Assembly (NCBI GenBank): GCA_026225945.1
Contig: JAMJFZ010000199.1
Location: 64,090,001 to 64,154,000, forward strand
Direction: 5' to 3'
DNA length: 64,000 nt
DNA from: Cricetomys ansorgei
Taxonomy: Eukaryota > Chordata > Mammalia > Rodentia > Nesomyidae
Positions 37,509 through 48,324 of this stretch are shown here, one piece after another. Under the pieces are notes generated by a model. The model was not told the DNA's origin. It did not search any database and worked only from the letters and a program-made list of their open reading frames with translations. Both the position numbers and the translations under genes were made by a program. How positions within the stretch are numbered: position 1 is the first letter of the stretch; every line of letters starts with the position of its first letter.

Positions 37509-37663
37509 AGCCAGGCTATGGTGGCACATGCCTTTAATCCCAGCACTTGAGAGTCAGAGGCAGGCAAATTTCTGTGAGTTCGAGGCCAGCCTGGTTTACA
37601 GAGTGAGTTTCAGGGCAGCCAGAGTTACAACAGAGAAATCCTGTCTTGAAAAACAAAACCAAA
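37509..37663 (+). mobile_element. B1 SINE inserted in L1 ORF2
   Basis: Full B1: 'agccaggctatggtggcaca', 'cctttaatcccagcacttga', 'gttcgaggccagcctggttt' and 'acagagaaatcctgtcttga', with an A-rich tail. The L1 flanks repeat the same segment, 'actgacatctta' at 37497-37508 before it and 'atggccctctta' just after it, matching one L1 site twice. These read as a decayed target duplication of ~12-15 bases. Confidence 0.9.
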
Positions 37664-37995
37664 ATGGCCCTCTTACCAAAAGCAATCTACAGATTCAATG
37701 CAATCCCTAAATCAAAATCAAAATCCCAGCACAATCTCTATGGACTGTGAAAGAACAATACTCAACTTCATATGGAAATAAAAAAAACCCAAGATAGCTA
37801 TAGTAATAAAAACCTCATGGTATGAGCATTAAAGTAGACATGTTGATCAATGGAACTGAATCGAAGATCTAGACATAAACCCATACACTTTTGGACACCT
37901 TATCTTCGATAAAGAAGCCAGAAATACACAACGGAACAATGAACGCATATTTAACAAATAGTGCTGGTCTAATTGGATGTCTACATGATAAAGAA

Positions 37996-38326
37996 TGTAA
38001 GTTTTTATTAGTACACCTACTGTGGCGACTCGCCAAGAAGACACCAAGGCATTTTCATAGATGAAAATCCTGCCAGACCTCAGCAGAGGGACCTACTATC
38101 ATGGTAAACACCATATTTGACAGTGAAACCCTGAGCATCTTATCTCAGGTATTTTTATTGATACTTAAGTTTCTCAGCTGTTCTGTTGATAACATGTACA
38201 GATCATGAATGATCAAATATCTTTTACATAAAGCCAATACCCTGTAGACAGTACAAAATCGGCATCCCTTCACCAAATAATGCACAAAACAACTGTTTTA
38301 CACATAACTAAAAATAAGCTTCTGCA
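37996..38326 (+). mobile_element. Solo LTR (same family as 20974-21298), inserted in L1 ORF2
   Basis: Shares an ordered set of blocks with the reverse complement of 20974-21298: 'ctgtggcgactcgccaagaa' (there ctgtggtagctcaccaagaa), 'cctcagcagagggacc', 'tgcacaaaacaactg' and 'cataactaaaaataagcttc'. It starts TGTAAG and ends TTCTGCA. The L1 reads aaagaa before it and atataa after it, so a 6-bp duplication would need two later changes. An AATAAG-type decayed polyadenylation signal lies near the 3' end. Confidence 0.78.
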
Positions 38327-39300
38327 ATATAAATTGATCTATATTTATTACCATGCACAATACTCAAGTACAAGTGGATCAAGGACCCGCAACATAAAAC
38401 CAGATGCACTGAACATGAAGGAAGAGAAAGTCAGGAAGAGCCTTGAATGCATTGGCAAGGAGACAATTTCCTGAATAGAACACCAATAACTCAGACACTA
38501 AGATGAATGATTAACAAATGGAAGCTCATGAAACCAAAAAGCTTCTGTAGGGCAAAGGACATTGTCAATAAGTCAAAACAAGCACCCTGTAGAATTGGTG
38601 AAAATCTTTTCCGAATCTACTTTTGATAAGGGGCTATATCCAAAATATATAAAGAACTCAAGAAACTAGACTCTGATAAATCAAACAATCCAATTTTAAA
38701 ATGGGGTATCGATCTAAACATTGAATTCTCTAAGAAGAATCTCAAATGGCTAAGAAAGAAATGATTGACAACCATAGCCATTAAGGAAATGCAAACCAAA
38801 ACCACTTTGAGATTCTATCATACACCTGTCAGAATGACTAGATCAATAACACAAAGGACAATTCATGCTGGTGAGAATGTGGAGCAAGGGGAACACTTTT
38901 TCATTGTTAGTGGGAGTGCAAACTTATGCAGCCACTATGGAAATCAATATGGTGATTCCTAAGGAAATTGGAAATCAACTTACCTCAAGACCCAATTATA
39001 CCACTCCTGGGCATATACCCAAGGATTCTCCATCCTACCACAAGGACACTTCCTCAGCTATGTTCATAGCAGCTTTATTCATAATAGCCAGAAATTGGAA
39101 ACAATGTAGATGCCCCTTAACTAAAGAATGGATAAAGAAATTGTGATACATTTATACAATGGAGTATTGCTCAACTGTTTAAAAAAATGATATCATGAAC
39201 TTTGCAGGCAAATGGATGGAATTAAAGAAAAATCACTGTGAATGAGATAACCCAGTCCCAGGAAGACGAACATGGTATGTACTCACTTATATGTAGATAT

Positions 39301-40460
39301 TAACTGTTCAGCAAAAGAGAAAGGTATTAGTATATATAGTCATAGAGAAACCAAGCAACAAGGAGGGCCTGAGTCTGGACACAGGAATCTACCTGGTAAA
39401 GTGGAAATAGAACAGAGGGTGCAGGTGGATTGGGTGAGGATGAGAATGGGAGTGAAGGAGACAAGGAGGAGGAGATGATGAAGGAGGAAATATATGGAGA
39501 GATGAGCAGCATTGGAGAATATTTAGGGAGTGGTCAGGACTCCTAGTGTGCAGAAACTCACTGGAATCTGAGGGAGACTCTAGCAAGAATCTCTAGCAGT
39601 TGGGGATAGGGAACCTGAACAAGCCATCTTCTGTGGCCAGGCAAGGCTTCCAGTGGTGAGACTGGGACACCATCCCAACCACAAAATCTCTGCCTTAGGG
39701 CCAATCTGCCCTGAAAGATCTTCTTTGACACCTGAAGGGCCGAACCCCATGCCAAAGGAGGGAAACGCTGCCTGAAACTACAGAATGGGCCAGGAACTAG
39801 AGACTGGATAACCTGGAGATTTCTAATATTGTCATGCTCTGCTCATAGATCAATTCCTAACCCAGTCCTCACCAGAGTGACCCCTCTCCAGAAGTCGATA
39901 GGAGCAAATGGAGACACTTAGGGCTGAACATTGTGCAGAGATTGGGGAACCCCACAGAAGAGAGAGAGGAGGGATGGCAGAGACCAGAACAGTCGAAGAT
40001 ACCAGGAGAATAGCCCTACAGTGTCAACAGACTAGCACTCTTAAGGGCTCAGAGAGACTGAAGGGACAGACACAGAACCTGCAGGATCCCTAAATACATA
40101 CCATGGCTGTCTGGATTGGTGTTCTTGAAAAACTCCTACAGGCTGGAGTGGGGGTGTCACTGACCCTTTGATCTACCCTTGGGACCCTTTTGCTACTTTT
40201 GCTGCTGGGTTGCCTGGCCCATCCTTGAGGTAGGGATTGGTACCTGGCCTTGTTCCATCTTGCTATACCATGCCCAGTTTGAACAGTAACTCTGGGGGGG
40301 GGGACTATTCTTTTCTGGGGAGAAGCAGAGTGGAGGATATTTTTAGGTGGTGATGGGGGTGGATCTGGGGGGCAGGGGAGGTCGGGGGAGGAAACTGGGG
40401 AGTGGAGGGAGAGGAGGAGGGGGTCAGGATGTATTGTATAAGTTGTATGAGAGTAGAAAT
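39301..40460 (+). repeat. L1 3' UTR with G-rich polypurine tract
   Basis: Non-coding L1 tail. It includes an A/G-rich stretch (39400-39480), 'tgtcaacagactagcactct', 'gctgggttgcctggcccatc' and a G-rich run at 40294-40432 with a 10-G block (40294-40303). Rodent L1 3' UTRs carry such polypurine tracts. The frames at 39327-40488 are artefacts of this composition. Confidence 0.82.
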
Positions 40461-40924
40461 TTTTTTTAAAGTTAAGGTAGAGTTTCACTGCTGTCTACCT
40501 ATGAGATATTAAACAAAAGTCTTCACCTACTTAATTTTCAGTTTTCTCAATTACAGCACTAAGAAGATAGCATGTCATTGTCATCATAGCATCCTCTGAT
40601 TTAAGCAAAGTAGTGTATTAGAAGGATGTTTGCTTAGAAATGCATTTTAAAATATTACTAAAAGTAATAGGAAACAGTATGACTTGGGTTCCAAAAGTTT
40701 TCAGGTATACTCTAAGCTAGGATGAAATAAATACAACATATGTAATTACAAATACAAAAATGCAAAAATACATAATTCACTATTTATGCATGACCCTTCT
40801 TAGATGTTAACCATTTTCTGAACATTTCTGTTCAGAAATGAATGCAGATCTTTTTGGGGCCAAGCATCTCTTTTGTTTCTCCTTTTGTGTCAGTGCACAG
40901 AGCTGAGCTTACTGTACGGATGTC
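40461..40924. other. No feature seen
   Basis: AT-rich unique sequence right of the L1. Confidence 0.4.
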
Positions 40925-41105
40925 AAAACTGCCTTTGTACTAGGCATTCAGCATATATTACTCTGCAGGGCAGAGATTGTTATTTCAGTTTTAACCTGAA
41001 GAAACCGATGATCCAGAAGTTTAAATAGTCATCTCAAGACACACAGTTATTAAGGAGTGAGATAGGATACAAACCTTGGTATCTCAAACTGTAAAACTCA
41101 CCTTC
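40925..41105 (+). repeat. MIR SINE
   Basis: 'tgtactaggcattcagcata', 'gattgttatttcagttttaa', 'cctgaagaaaccgatgatcc', 'gtcatctcaagacacacagt' and 'aggagtgagataggatacaa' match the MIR 3' half (attattatccccattttacagatgaggaaactgaggc, tcacacagctagtaagtg, gaaccc) in order. Confidence 0.65.
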
Positions 41106-41583
41106 TGTAAAACATTAAATTAAATTGTATTTGATTCCTCTGGTGAATTTATCACATAACAAGACTGGATTTATAACCCGAGTCTTGTCCCATATCTCCA
41201 TGGATTCCCCCATATCTGCCAGGCTGTCTTCTGGCCCAACTCTATTGAAGGATAAGAGGTACTTCCAGGTGACTTACCTAATTAGTAGAACTGATGTACT
41301 ATATACTAACCATAGAGGAGGAAAGCAGTTCCTAATGTCTTCACAGTGTGATTTGTTGCATAACACATCTGAACATGAAAAATCAAGAACATTAAAATAG
41401 TCCTAATTAAAACTCTATGGTATCTGAGATCTAAAAATTAGCTATATTGTTTAGTTAAACGAGAGAACAATAGACTTGACAAGAACTTAGGGATTCTGTG
41501 GTGCAACTGTCTCTAGTATCAAATGAGAAAAGGGAATCTCTGTGATATATATAAAATGACGTAGCCAAGGTTGCACAGTTCCA
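41106..41583. other. No firm feature; a short MIR-like bit near the right end
   Basis: Around 41520-41583, 'caaatgagaaaagggaatct' and 'gacgtagccaaggttgcaca' have the look of a MIR core but are too short to call. A 91-codon frame (41125-41400) has no motif. Confidence 0.35.
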
Positions 41584-43475
41584 GGTGACTCTGGTTTGTG
41601 TCAACTTGACAGAACTTGTATGTTTGACCCTCTGTCAATTTGACACATTACTATATCACTATTAAACTATAACCTGTCTTTTGTTTATCCCCAAGATCTC
41701 ATGTCAACTGCAATATAAAACAAAGTATAAACTTAAAAGTCCCATAGTCTTAAAAAAATTCAAACACTTCAAATTTCATGGTTTCTTTAAAAAGTCAAAG
41801 ATTTAACTGTTGACTTCTATAAAATGACAATTACAAAACAAGCTGAACATTTCTTACCCCAAGAGGGAAGAACCAGAACACAGTAACAATCAGATCAAAG
41901 CAAAACCTAAATCTAACAGTGTGAGAAGCTCAATGCCTGATGTATGGGACTCACTTGTGATGCTCTGGGATCCAGGGGGCTCAGGAAATCCGGCTTTTCT
42001 GTCTCTGCCATCTGTTGCACACACAGCTCGTCTCATAGACTCAGGCTGGCTCCACTCCACCCCCACTACTGTCTTTGGTGGCAATCAACAATGCCCACAT
42101 CTTCAATATACTCATTCTTCACCACAACTGAGGCTTCACCTTTACAAATAATATATCCTGTTCTCTTCAGGGACTCCAACCTACCGCATGGTGTCAAGTC
42201 TCAGCTTCTCTCCATGACTCCTTCAACCCTGAAATTTCCATTGCAACCAAGGTTGCACGTTCACCAAAGACCACTCCTGGTCTCTCTTCTAACTCCACCT
42301 AACAGTGCCAGACCTTGGATATTCTTAATAATCCCTTAATGCTTTCATAATGAGTACTATGTGGGATATTCCTACACAATACCAAGGTCAGCTGCTAGCT
42401 TAAGATCCAATCCCTCCCCTTCCTACCATAGACTACATCATCTATGTGCTGACCCTGATGAACTCCCAGATTTTGTCTCAATGATGTTGCTCTCTTACTA
42501 GTCACACCTGATTTTTCAGCCCTAGTCTACCACTGTCATTTCACCCAATAAAACATGTTTCATTTCCATGGATTCTTTTTTTTTAAACATGTGTGAGTAT
42601 TTTGCCTGCTTTTGTGACTGCTCACTATATGTCTGTGGATGCAGGAGTTTTTGTGAAGGCCAGAAGAGGGCATTGGATCCCCTGGGAGTGGAGTTGTGAG
42701 CTACCATGAAGGTACTGGGGATCGAACCAGGTCCTCTGGAAGAACAACCAGTGAAATTAACCACCGAGTATCTTTCTATCCCCTCTACTTTCTCTTAATA
42801 AGATATAACACTAATATCCCTGAGAGAGTATTTGAGGTACTCTCAAATTTTCTTCTGAAATTTTACAAGCTAGGCTCCAATTGTCTGCCTTCTTCTCAGC
42901 TCTGTATCTTCCAGGCTGCCATTGAAAATCCCACAAAGTGATGAGCACTCAATGGTTTCTCCATTCCAATGTTCCATATACTTCCACAGTCCTACCCAAA
43001 ACAACATGCTGAGCACAGAAACCCTGCTCCCTAGTACCAATTTCTATCCAAAGGAATTTTGTTGTTGTTGTTGTTTATTTGGTTGGTTTTTTGTTTTGTT
43101 TTTTTTACTGTTGCTGTGCTATACACCGTGACCACAGGCAATTGAGGAAAAATGGTTTATCTTGCAAGTCACAGTCCGCAGTTGAGGGAAGTCAGGTTAG
43201 AAACGCAAAGCAAAAATATAGAGGGCAGAACTGGGGCAGAGACCATGGAAGAGCGCTGCTTACCGGCTTGCCAGCCATGACTTAGCCAGCCTGCTTTCTT
43301 AAATGGTCAAGGGCCACCTGCCTCGTACTGAGACCTCCCACATTAGTCACCAATCAAGAAAACGCCCATAGACATTCACATAGACCAATATAATGGAAGC
43401 AATTCCACAATTGAGGTTTCCTCATCTCAAGTGACTCTAGTTTGTGTAGAGTTGGCAGAAATCAACCAGGACAAA
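41584..43475 (-). mobile_element. Second LTR-type retroelement composite (rodent), non-coding
   Basis: The left end (41584-41650) carries an LTR terminus ('gactctggtttgtgtcaact', 'tgacag'), and the right end (43100-43475) a fuller LTR ('gttgctgtgctatacaccgt', 'gaccatggaagagcgctgct', 'gccagcctgctttcttaaat', 'aattgaggtttcctcatctc', 'gactctagtttgtgtagagt'). Between them is non-coding sequence of the same type as in the 20.5-kb composite ('agcttctctccatgactcct', 'cagctctgtatcttccaggc', 'cctagtaccaatttctatcc'). A B3 has inserted at 42574-42782. No protein-coding frame is seen. Confidence 0.55.
42574..42782 (-). mobile_element. B3 SINE inserted in the composite
   Basis: Left to right: a T-run, 'gtctgtggatgcaggagttt', 'ggccagaagagggcattgga', 'gagctaccatgaaggtactg', 'gggatcgaaccaggtcctct', 'ggaagaacaaccagtg' and 'accaccgagtatctttctat'. 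This is B3 in reverse complement with its tRNA-like head at the right. Confidence 0.82.
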
Positions 43476-43479
43476 GACA

Positions 43480-43600
43480 GATTCCATGTACGTATGATTC
43501 CGAGTATTATGTGCCAAAAACTTGGTCCCCAGTGTGGCAATATTTACAGGTCATGGACTATGTGAGAAGCAGAGTCTAGTGGGAATGAATGTATCTGAAG
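43480..43600 (+). repeat. Possible ancient LTR fragment
   Basis: 'gtattatgtgccaaaaactt', 'ggtccccagtgtggcaatat' and 'agagtctagtgggaatgaat' resemble an old repeat starting 'ttgaatattatgtgtcccccaaa..cttggtccccagtgtggca...ggcctagtggg'. Short and decayed. Confidence 0.33.
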
Positions 43601-45450
43601 TGGGTTTTATGTGGTCTGGAGTGTCTTTTCATACTCATGAGATATCTTAGATTGGTATAAGCCAGTCTGGTGCCTGCTCTGAATCTATCTTCCTTCTTAG
43701 CTCTCACAGATGCCCATTTCTGCATGCAGCCAGTTTCTTTCCTACTCCCCAACCCTGTTGTGAGACAGCCAGGAGCAGTTACCAAGATAAAAGTACATAT
43801 TGGTCAAGTTCTCCATCCACCAGATAAAGGATCAAAAAAAGCACTTTAGTTACAAATTATCCTATCTAATATACATTATAAATAAGATGTACTGATGTAC
43901 CACTCCTCCCAAGGAAACTTCCTTTCCCCTCTGTATGTTGGCAGTCAAAGACAAGCATTAAGCCAGCACCACTCTTAGAGTACTTTGAAGCATAAAAGTT
44001 TCTAGGATGTGGTGAACTTCTCCTGCCCCTCATAGACAGTATTGTACTTCACAAAGTGGTTCAATGAGATACTTGTTAAATGTTTAGTATTAGATTGAAA
44101 TATTCTTTTGGCATTTACAGAAAATAATTAAAGTAAGAGAAAAGTTTTTGCTTGCAACAAGTCAAGCATTTCCTACAAGATAAACTCCCCTCTCATATGC
44201 GACTCTAATAAGTGATGGGTATGGAGCCTCAGGTACCTGACGGGACAGAAGCAGTAGCTAGTCAGGAGATGAGATGGGATGGAATAATGGCTTGCTTTCA
44301 GCTTTTAGCTTGAGAACAGCCTAAAGTCAGCACCGCCATGGATTGCTAACACGAAGAAAGCAAATATGATGGAAGAAAAAAGGAAAGCACAAAGGAACCC
44401 TCTAACCTTTCTGGCCAGCAGAATAAGAGGACAAAGACAGCAAACAGCAGTGAATGGGAACTGAGGATGGTGGTCCCCTGAGGAGGAGGCAAGACAGAGA
44501 AACTTCTCACCTCGAATGCAAACTTTACCCACATTTCCTAAGTGAGTCATGAGCGGCAGAAGTAGGGGGCAGATTCTAGCTAAAGAAAGCAGCAGAAGTA
44601 AGGTAAAATCTGAGCGTTCACTCAAGAGCCAACATTTGCAGCTTGAGCCTAATCTACATTAAGTGCCTGATAAAATAAACAAGTAAGCAATCAAACAAAA
44701 TCACATTTCTTTGGAATAAAACAGAACCTGGAGTTTTCAAATATAACACTGAGAGGTTCAGAATTTTTTTTTTAAATCCTAATAGACGACCACCTGGGGA
44801 TGCCATCTATTATCAAGAGGAAAAAATAACAGGAACCAGGTTTCAGAGTAATTAGTGCTGGTGTTGCCTGACCAAGATTTTAAAGGCGTGATTGTAATTA
44901 CACTCAGAGAGCTAAGAAATCGATCCTGCAAGAAATTTGAAAGCAGGACACCTCAGCAGGGAAACACAAAAATAAAATTTTAAAAAGGAATTTTTTTTTA
45001 AAGTTGAATAGTTGAATATTGGTAAAATACATTTATTTCAGGGCTATGGTTCTCATGCCTCTTAGGTGTCAGAAATAGGGGGAAAAGTAAAAAACAAATA
45101 TGATAAAAAGTCATTGGGCATGAAGAAATCTGTGATGTATAACATACACTCACATGGCTGAAAAGTTACAGAACTTGCAAAATGTGCTGCTAGCTATAGT
45201 TTTACTTTGGCTAGAACACTGTTTCCCAAATTATATGCCCTGAGTTGGCAATGGGAATTTCAAGGAAAAAGAATATATGGAATGTATAAGCTGCAGGGTT
45301 TGAAAATGTGAACTTTTAAACGATAGTGCTTCCTAGAGCCTTAAAATAAATACGCAATGTGTGATAGGAATCTCAAAAGGCAGAATGGAAATCAGGCTTT
45401 AGACATAATTACTCATAGCCCCGTCCTATGCCAGGGCACATAAGGGAGCT
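43601..45450. other. Mostly unique sequence, no gene seen
   Basis: Frames up to 106 codons (44305-44625 minus) show a leucine/serine-rich composition only. A repeat-free patch at 44860-44960 ('gcgtgattgtaattacactc', 'aatcgatcctgcaagaaatt') has the look of conserved non-coding DNA, but this cannot be tested here. Confidence 0.35.
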
Positions 45451-45661
45451 TTGTTTTTTGTATGTGTATGCATGTTTGGCGTGTATGAATATATATGCAC
45501 TGTGTGCATGCCTGGTGCCTGCAGAGATCAGAAGAGGGCATTGAATCCCTTAGAACCAGAGGCATAGACAGTTGTGAACTGCCACACAGTTGCTGAGAAT
45601 TGAACCTGAGTCCTCTACAAGAGCAGCAAGTGCTGAACCACCGAGACATTGATCAAGAGCC
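45451..45661 (-). repeat. B3 SINE
   Basis: 'gtgcctgcagagatcagaag', 'agggcattgaatcccttaga', 'gttgtgaactgccacacagt', 'tgctgagaattgaacctgag' and 'agagcagcaagtgctgaacc' are the reverse complement of B3, in order. Confidence 0.85.
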
Positions 45662-46099
45662 GCTTTTATGATTCTTGATAAGATGCTTGCACAGAGGACT
45701 GTATTGCATCAGGTGTGAGGCATTATCTGCTCCATTATTCCAAAGCACATTTACTATGTTGCCTATGTGAATTCCTCTCTTCTATGTCCTACATCAATTA
45801 TATCCTACTTTGAAACAGAACCTGTGCTTTTTCGATGTGAGTTGATGAAAACTTTGTTATCATCAGAATGACTGAGGACTAGATAGAAAAAGTTTAGCTT
45901 GAGTTCTAACCCAAGAATGGCCACTGAACTTTAAGGGACAATCAAGACTCCTCCCAGAATGGATGAACAAAAAGTATGTGGCTAATACTATGGATTGGAG
46001 TGCAATCAAGAGATGCGGTGCTCATTCTGATTGTTATGCTTGAGATATTTTGAAGAGAGATGCTCTTGATCTGATAATTTCTTTCTTCAAATGGTAGAA

Positions 46100-46309
46100 G
46101 CCAGTGAGATGGCTCAGTGGGTAAATGTACATGCCACCAAGCCTGATGAATTACATGTGATCTGAGTCCCACATGACAGAAGGAAAGGAGAGGCCCCCAC
46201 TAAGTGTTTGCTACATGTGAGTCATGCATGTATGCACACCCACACACACACAACCAGATATATTCACACATACACACACACACACACACACACCCTAATT
46301 AAAAAGTAG
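46100..46309 (+). repeat. B3 SINE with (CA)n tail
   Basis: 'gccagtgagatggctcagtg', 'ggtaaatgtacatgccacca', 'agcctgatgaattacatgtg' and 'ctgagtcccacatgacagaa', then a CA-rich tail (46226-46292). The tRNA-like A-box (gagatggctcagtgg) is clear. It marks a SINE head, not a tRNA gene. Confidence 0.82.
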
Positions 46310-46453
46310 ACATCTGGATGCTCCTAGAAGACTATGAGATGTTGGGGGTCCACCATTTCCCTTCTCTTCTCTGAAGCATCTTAGATCACACACGAAGAGT
46401 GGAGAGAGTAGACTGGTCGGTCACATTGCTGTGGTGCAGTAAGGATTACTAAG

Positions 46454-46804
46454 TGTGAAGGCTAAGTTTGGTTGTCAATTTGATAGGATTTAGAATCTCT
46501 GTGGAAACAAAGTAACTCTTGTCAGAGTTAATGAATTGGGGAAGACCTGTGCTAACTTTGGGCAACACCATTTCATGTGTTGGGGTCCTGGACTGAATAA
46601 AAAGGAGACAGTGAGCAGAGAACTAGCATTTGTCTTTGCTACTTGACTACAGATGCAATTTAGCCAGCTGCCTCGAGCTCCTGCATCCAGGCCTTCCTCG
46701 TTGTGATGGTCTTTACCCTTAAACTGTGAGTCAAAATCATTCCTTCCTTCATTATATTTCCTTTGTTAGTTTTCCATTACAGGAACAAGAAGAGTAACTG
46801 AGAG
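46454..46804 (+). mobile_element. Rodent LTR-like repeat (MaLR-type), near complete
   Basis: Begins tgtgaaggctaagtttggtt with 'gttgtcaatttgataggatt', then 'acaccatttcatgtgttggg', 'gtcctggactgaataaaaag', 'gctgcctcgagctcctgcat', 'cgttgtgatggtctttaccc' and 'aaactgtgagtcaaaatcat', ending 'acaagaagagtaactgaga'. I know the same order from a common rodent repeat. The usual AATAAA near the end has decayed to AATCAT. Confidence 0.68.
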
Positions 46805-46909
46805 TCCATGAAGTAGTCTCAGAGTAAAGAGTGAAGCAGACATCCTGGGCTTACAGGGCAATCTGCTTACTTCATTTTGTACTGGCTGTTCATGTAGGTT
46901 CCCCTAAAG

Positions 46910-47154
46910 CGGCAGTCCTCAACCTGTGGGTTGCGACTCCTTTGGGGTTGCGACTCCTTTGGGGTTGAATGACCCTTTCACAGGAATCACCTGAGATCAT
47001 CTGCATATCAGATATTTGCATTACGACTCTTAACAGTAGAAAATTTATAGTTATGAAGTAATAATCAAAATAATTTTATAGTTGGGGGTGGGTAGGTCAC
47101 CACGACATAGGGACTGATTAAAGGGTCGCAGCATTAGGAAGGTTGAGGACACTA
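46910..47154. mobile_element. URR1-type hAT DNA transposon with target-site duplication
   Basis: Left inverted repeat cggcagtcctcaacc, right ggttgaggacacta. The interior is 'tgaccctttcacaggaatca', 'cagatatttgcattacgact', 'taatcaaaataattttatag' and 'attaaagggtcgcagcatta'. Flanks ccctaaag (46902-46909) and ctctaaag (47155-47162) form an 8-bp hAT duplication with one mismatch. It is longer than the copy at 22936, holding the 'agttatgaag..aataattttatagttggg' part that copy lacks. A 17-base segment (ttgcgactcctttgggg) is tandemly doubled at 46931-46964. It encodes no protein. Confidence 0.9.
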
Positions 47155-47527
47155 CTCTAAAGCTATTGAAAGCTGGCTTGTAAATCTTTAAGCACTTTCC
47201 ATGAAGCTTTCTCATCCTAACATTCATGGGATTTAATATTCAATCTGTGTTTGTAAAGGTCCTTCAGGAAAGCTTGCTCTTTGTCCATTGGTCTCTCATC
47301 TACAATCGAGGCATGTTTCTCTAATGTCAACATGTGCTCAAACCACTCATGATTTTTGTTAAATTCTGTTTCAGGGAGTCTGTATTACTACAGTCAAGCT
47401 ACCAGACATACTTGGAGCAAAACACTTCAAAACAATGTAACACTGTGGGAAAGGGCCCAATGACCAAATAAGTGTGAGGGCTTCTAAAGACTGACTACTA
47501 TCATAGCTCCACAACACTATAGATAGT

Positions 47528-47859
47528 TGATCTAGTTATAAGGCACAGGGTGGCTCAGCCAATAAGACAAGGAGGCCTATTTCATAACCGCAGACCCTGC
47601 CAGATATCAGCAGAGGGAACCATTGTCATAGCCACTGCCATATTCACAGTGGAACTCTGAGCGTATCCACTCAGGTGTTTTTATTGTTTCAGAGCTCCTT
47701 AGGTGTTCTACTGATACCATGTGCAGATCATAAGCAATCAAACACCCCCACAGAAATCTAACACCTGCAAACAATACAAAACATCCTAGACCTAGATAGC
47801 CCTCACTCAACAGTGCATAAAACAATTTCAAACATAACTAAAAATAAACTTCCCCAACA
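47528..47859 (+). mobile_element. Solo LTR, third copy of the 330-bp family
   Basis: Shares with 37996-38326, in order, 'gaccctgccagatatcagca', 'gagggaacc', 'caggtgtttttattgtttca', 'taccatgtgcagatcataag', 'caatcaaacacccccacaga', 'cagtgcataaaacaatttca' and 'cataactaaaaataaacttc'. It ends ...CCCCAACA with AATAAA ~15 bases before the end. The left edge is inferred by length (332 bp), and no convincing duplication is seen. Confidence 0.75.
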
Positions 47860-47934
47860 GGTTGAAATCTCTTAGAAGCCCTGTATAGGTTTTTAACACA
47901 GTTTTATAAATTAATTTCAACACAATTATTTTTC

Positions 47935-48119
47935 TTCCTTCCTTCCTTCTTTTCTTTGTGTGTGTATGTGTGTGCGTGTATGTGCGTGCATGCGTGTGTG
48001 CACACACATGTGCCTTGATGCACTCGTCAAAGTCAGGTGACAGCTTGTAGGAACTCAAACTCAGGTGGTCAGGCTACACATAAAGCACTGTTAGCCATAG
48101 AGACATATTGCCAGCTCCG
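47935..48119 (-). repeat. B3-like SINE with TTCC and TG tracts
   Basis: A (TTCC)n and TG-rich tail, then 'acatgtgccttgatgcactc', 'gtcaaagtcaggtgacagct', 'tgtaggaactcaaactcagg', 'tggtcaggctacacataaag' and 'catagagacatattgccagc': a diverged B3 in reverse complement. Confidence 0.68.
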
Positions 48120-48324
48120 ATGAAACTCTTTTGTTAAAAAACAAAAACAAAAACTACTATATAACAAAAATAGATGCCATGCAAAAAAAGAATTTTGGAA
48201 ATAATTTTATTATAAGAGAATATTTAAGGAATAAATAAATCTATATTTTCATGCAATTGTTTAATTCCTGTATCTATTACTAAATCATTTTCTTGGATTT
48301 TTACCTCTGTATAATCAAATACCA

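Larger units (their letters stand above)
35110..39300 (+). pseudogene. L1 ORF2 (endonuclease-reverse transcriptase) pseudogene
   Basis: Endonuclease region ~35110-35800, reverse transcriptase ~36430-37400, and C-terminal region to ~39300. The longest open piece (35453-35863) holds the endonuclease core, but the catalytic-type GDFN motif reads GDFD and the segment normally carrying the Asp-His pair near its end is replaced by unrelated residues. The reverse transcriptase signature FADDMIVY is intact at 37154-37177. Stops and frameshifts occur every few dozen codons. A B1 (37509) and an LTR (37996) split the RT-to-C-terminal part. It is a dead copy. Confidence 0.9.
34645..40460 (+). mobile_element. 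LINE-1, 5'-truncated, decayed, with two nested insertions
   Basis: A collinear L1 runs from the end of ORF1 through ORF2 to a G-rich 3' UTR. Net L1 length without the B1 and LTR inside it is about 5.3 kb. The 5' UTR and most of ORF1 are absent. It differs from house-mouse L1 throughout, e.g. in the ORF1-ORF2 junction and 3' UTR, which suggests a non-murine muroid host. A weak similarity between 'gaatagaaag' at ~34632 and 'gagtagaaat' at ~40450 may be a decayed target duplication. No long poly-A tail remains, and no functional product is possible. Confidence 0.92.

Noticed and set aside
40090..40488. 132-codon minus-strand frame
   Set aside because: It lies in the G-rich L1 3' UTR, and its Pro/Ser richness is a by-product of the polypurine tract.
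46100..46125. tRNA-like A-box (gagatggctcagtgg) as a tRNA gene
   Set aside because: It belongs to the tRNA-derived head of a B3 SINE; no cloverleaf or anticodon stem is present. The same applies to the other B3/B4 heads in the window.
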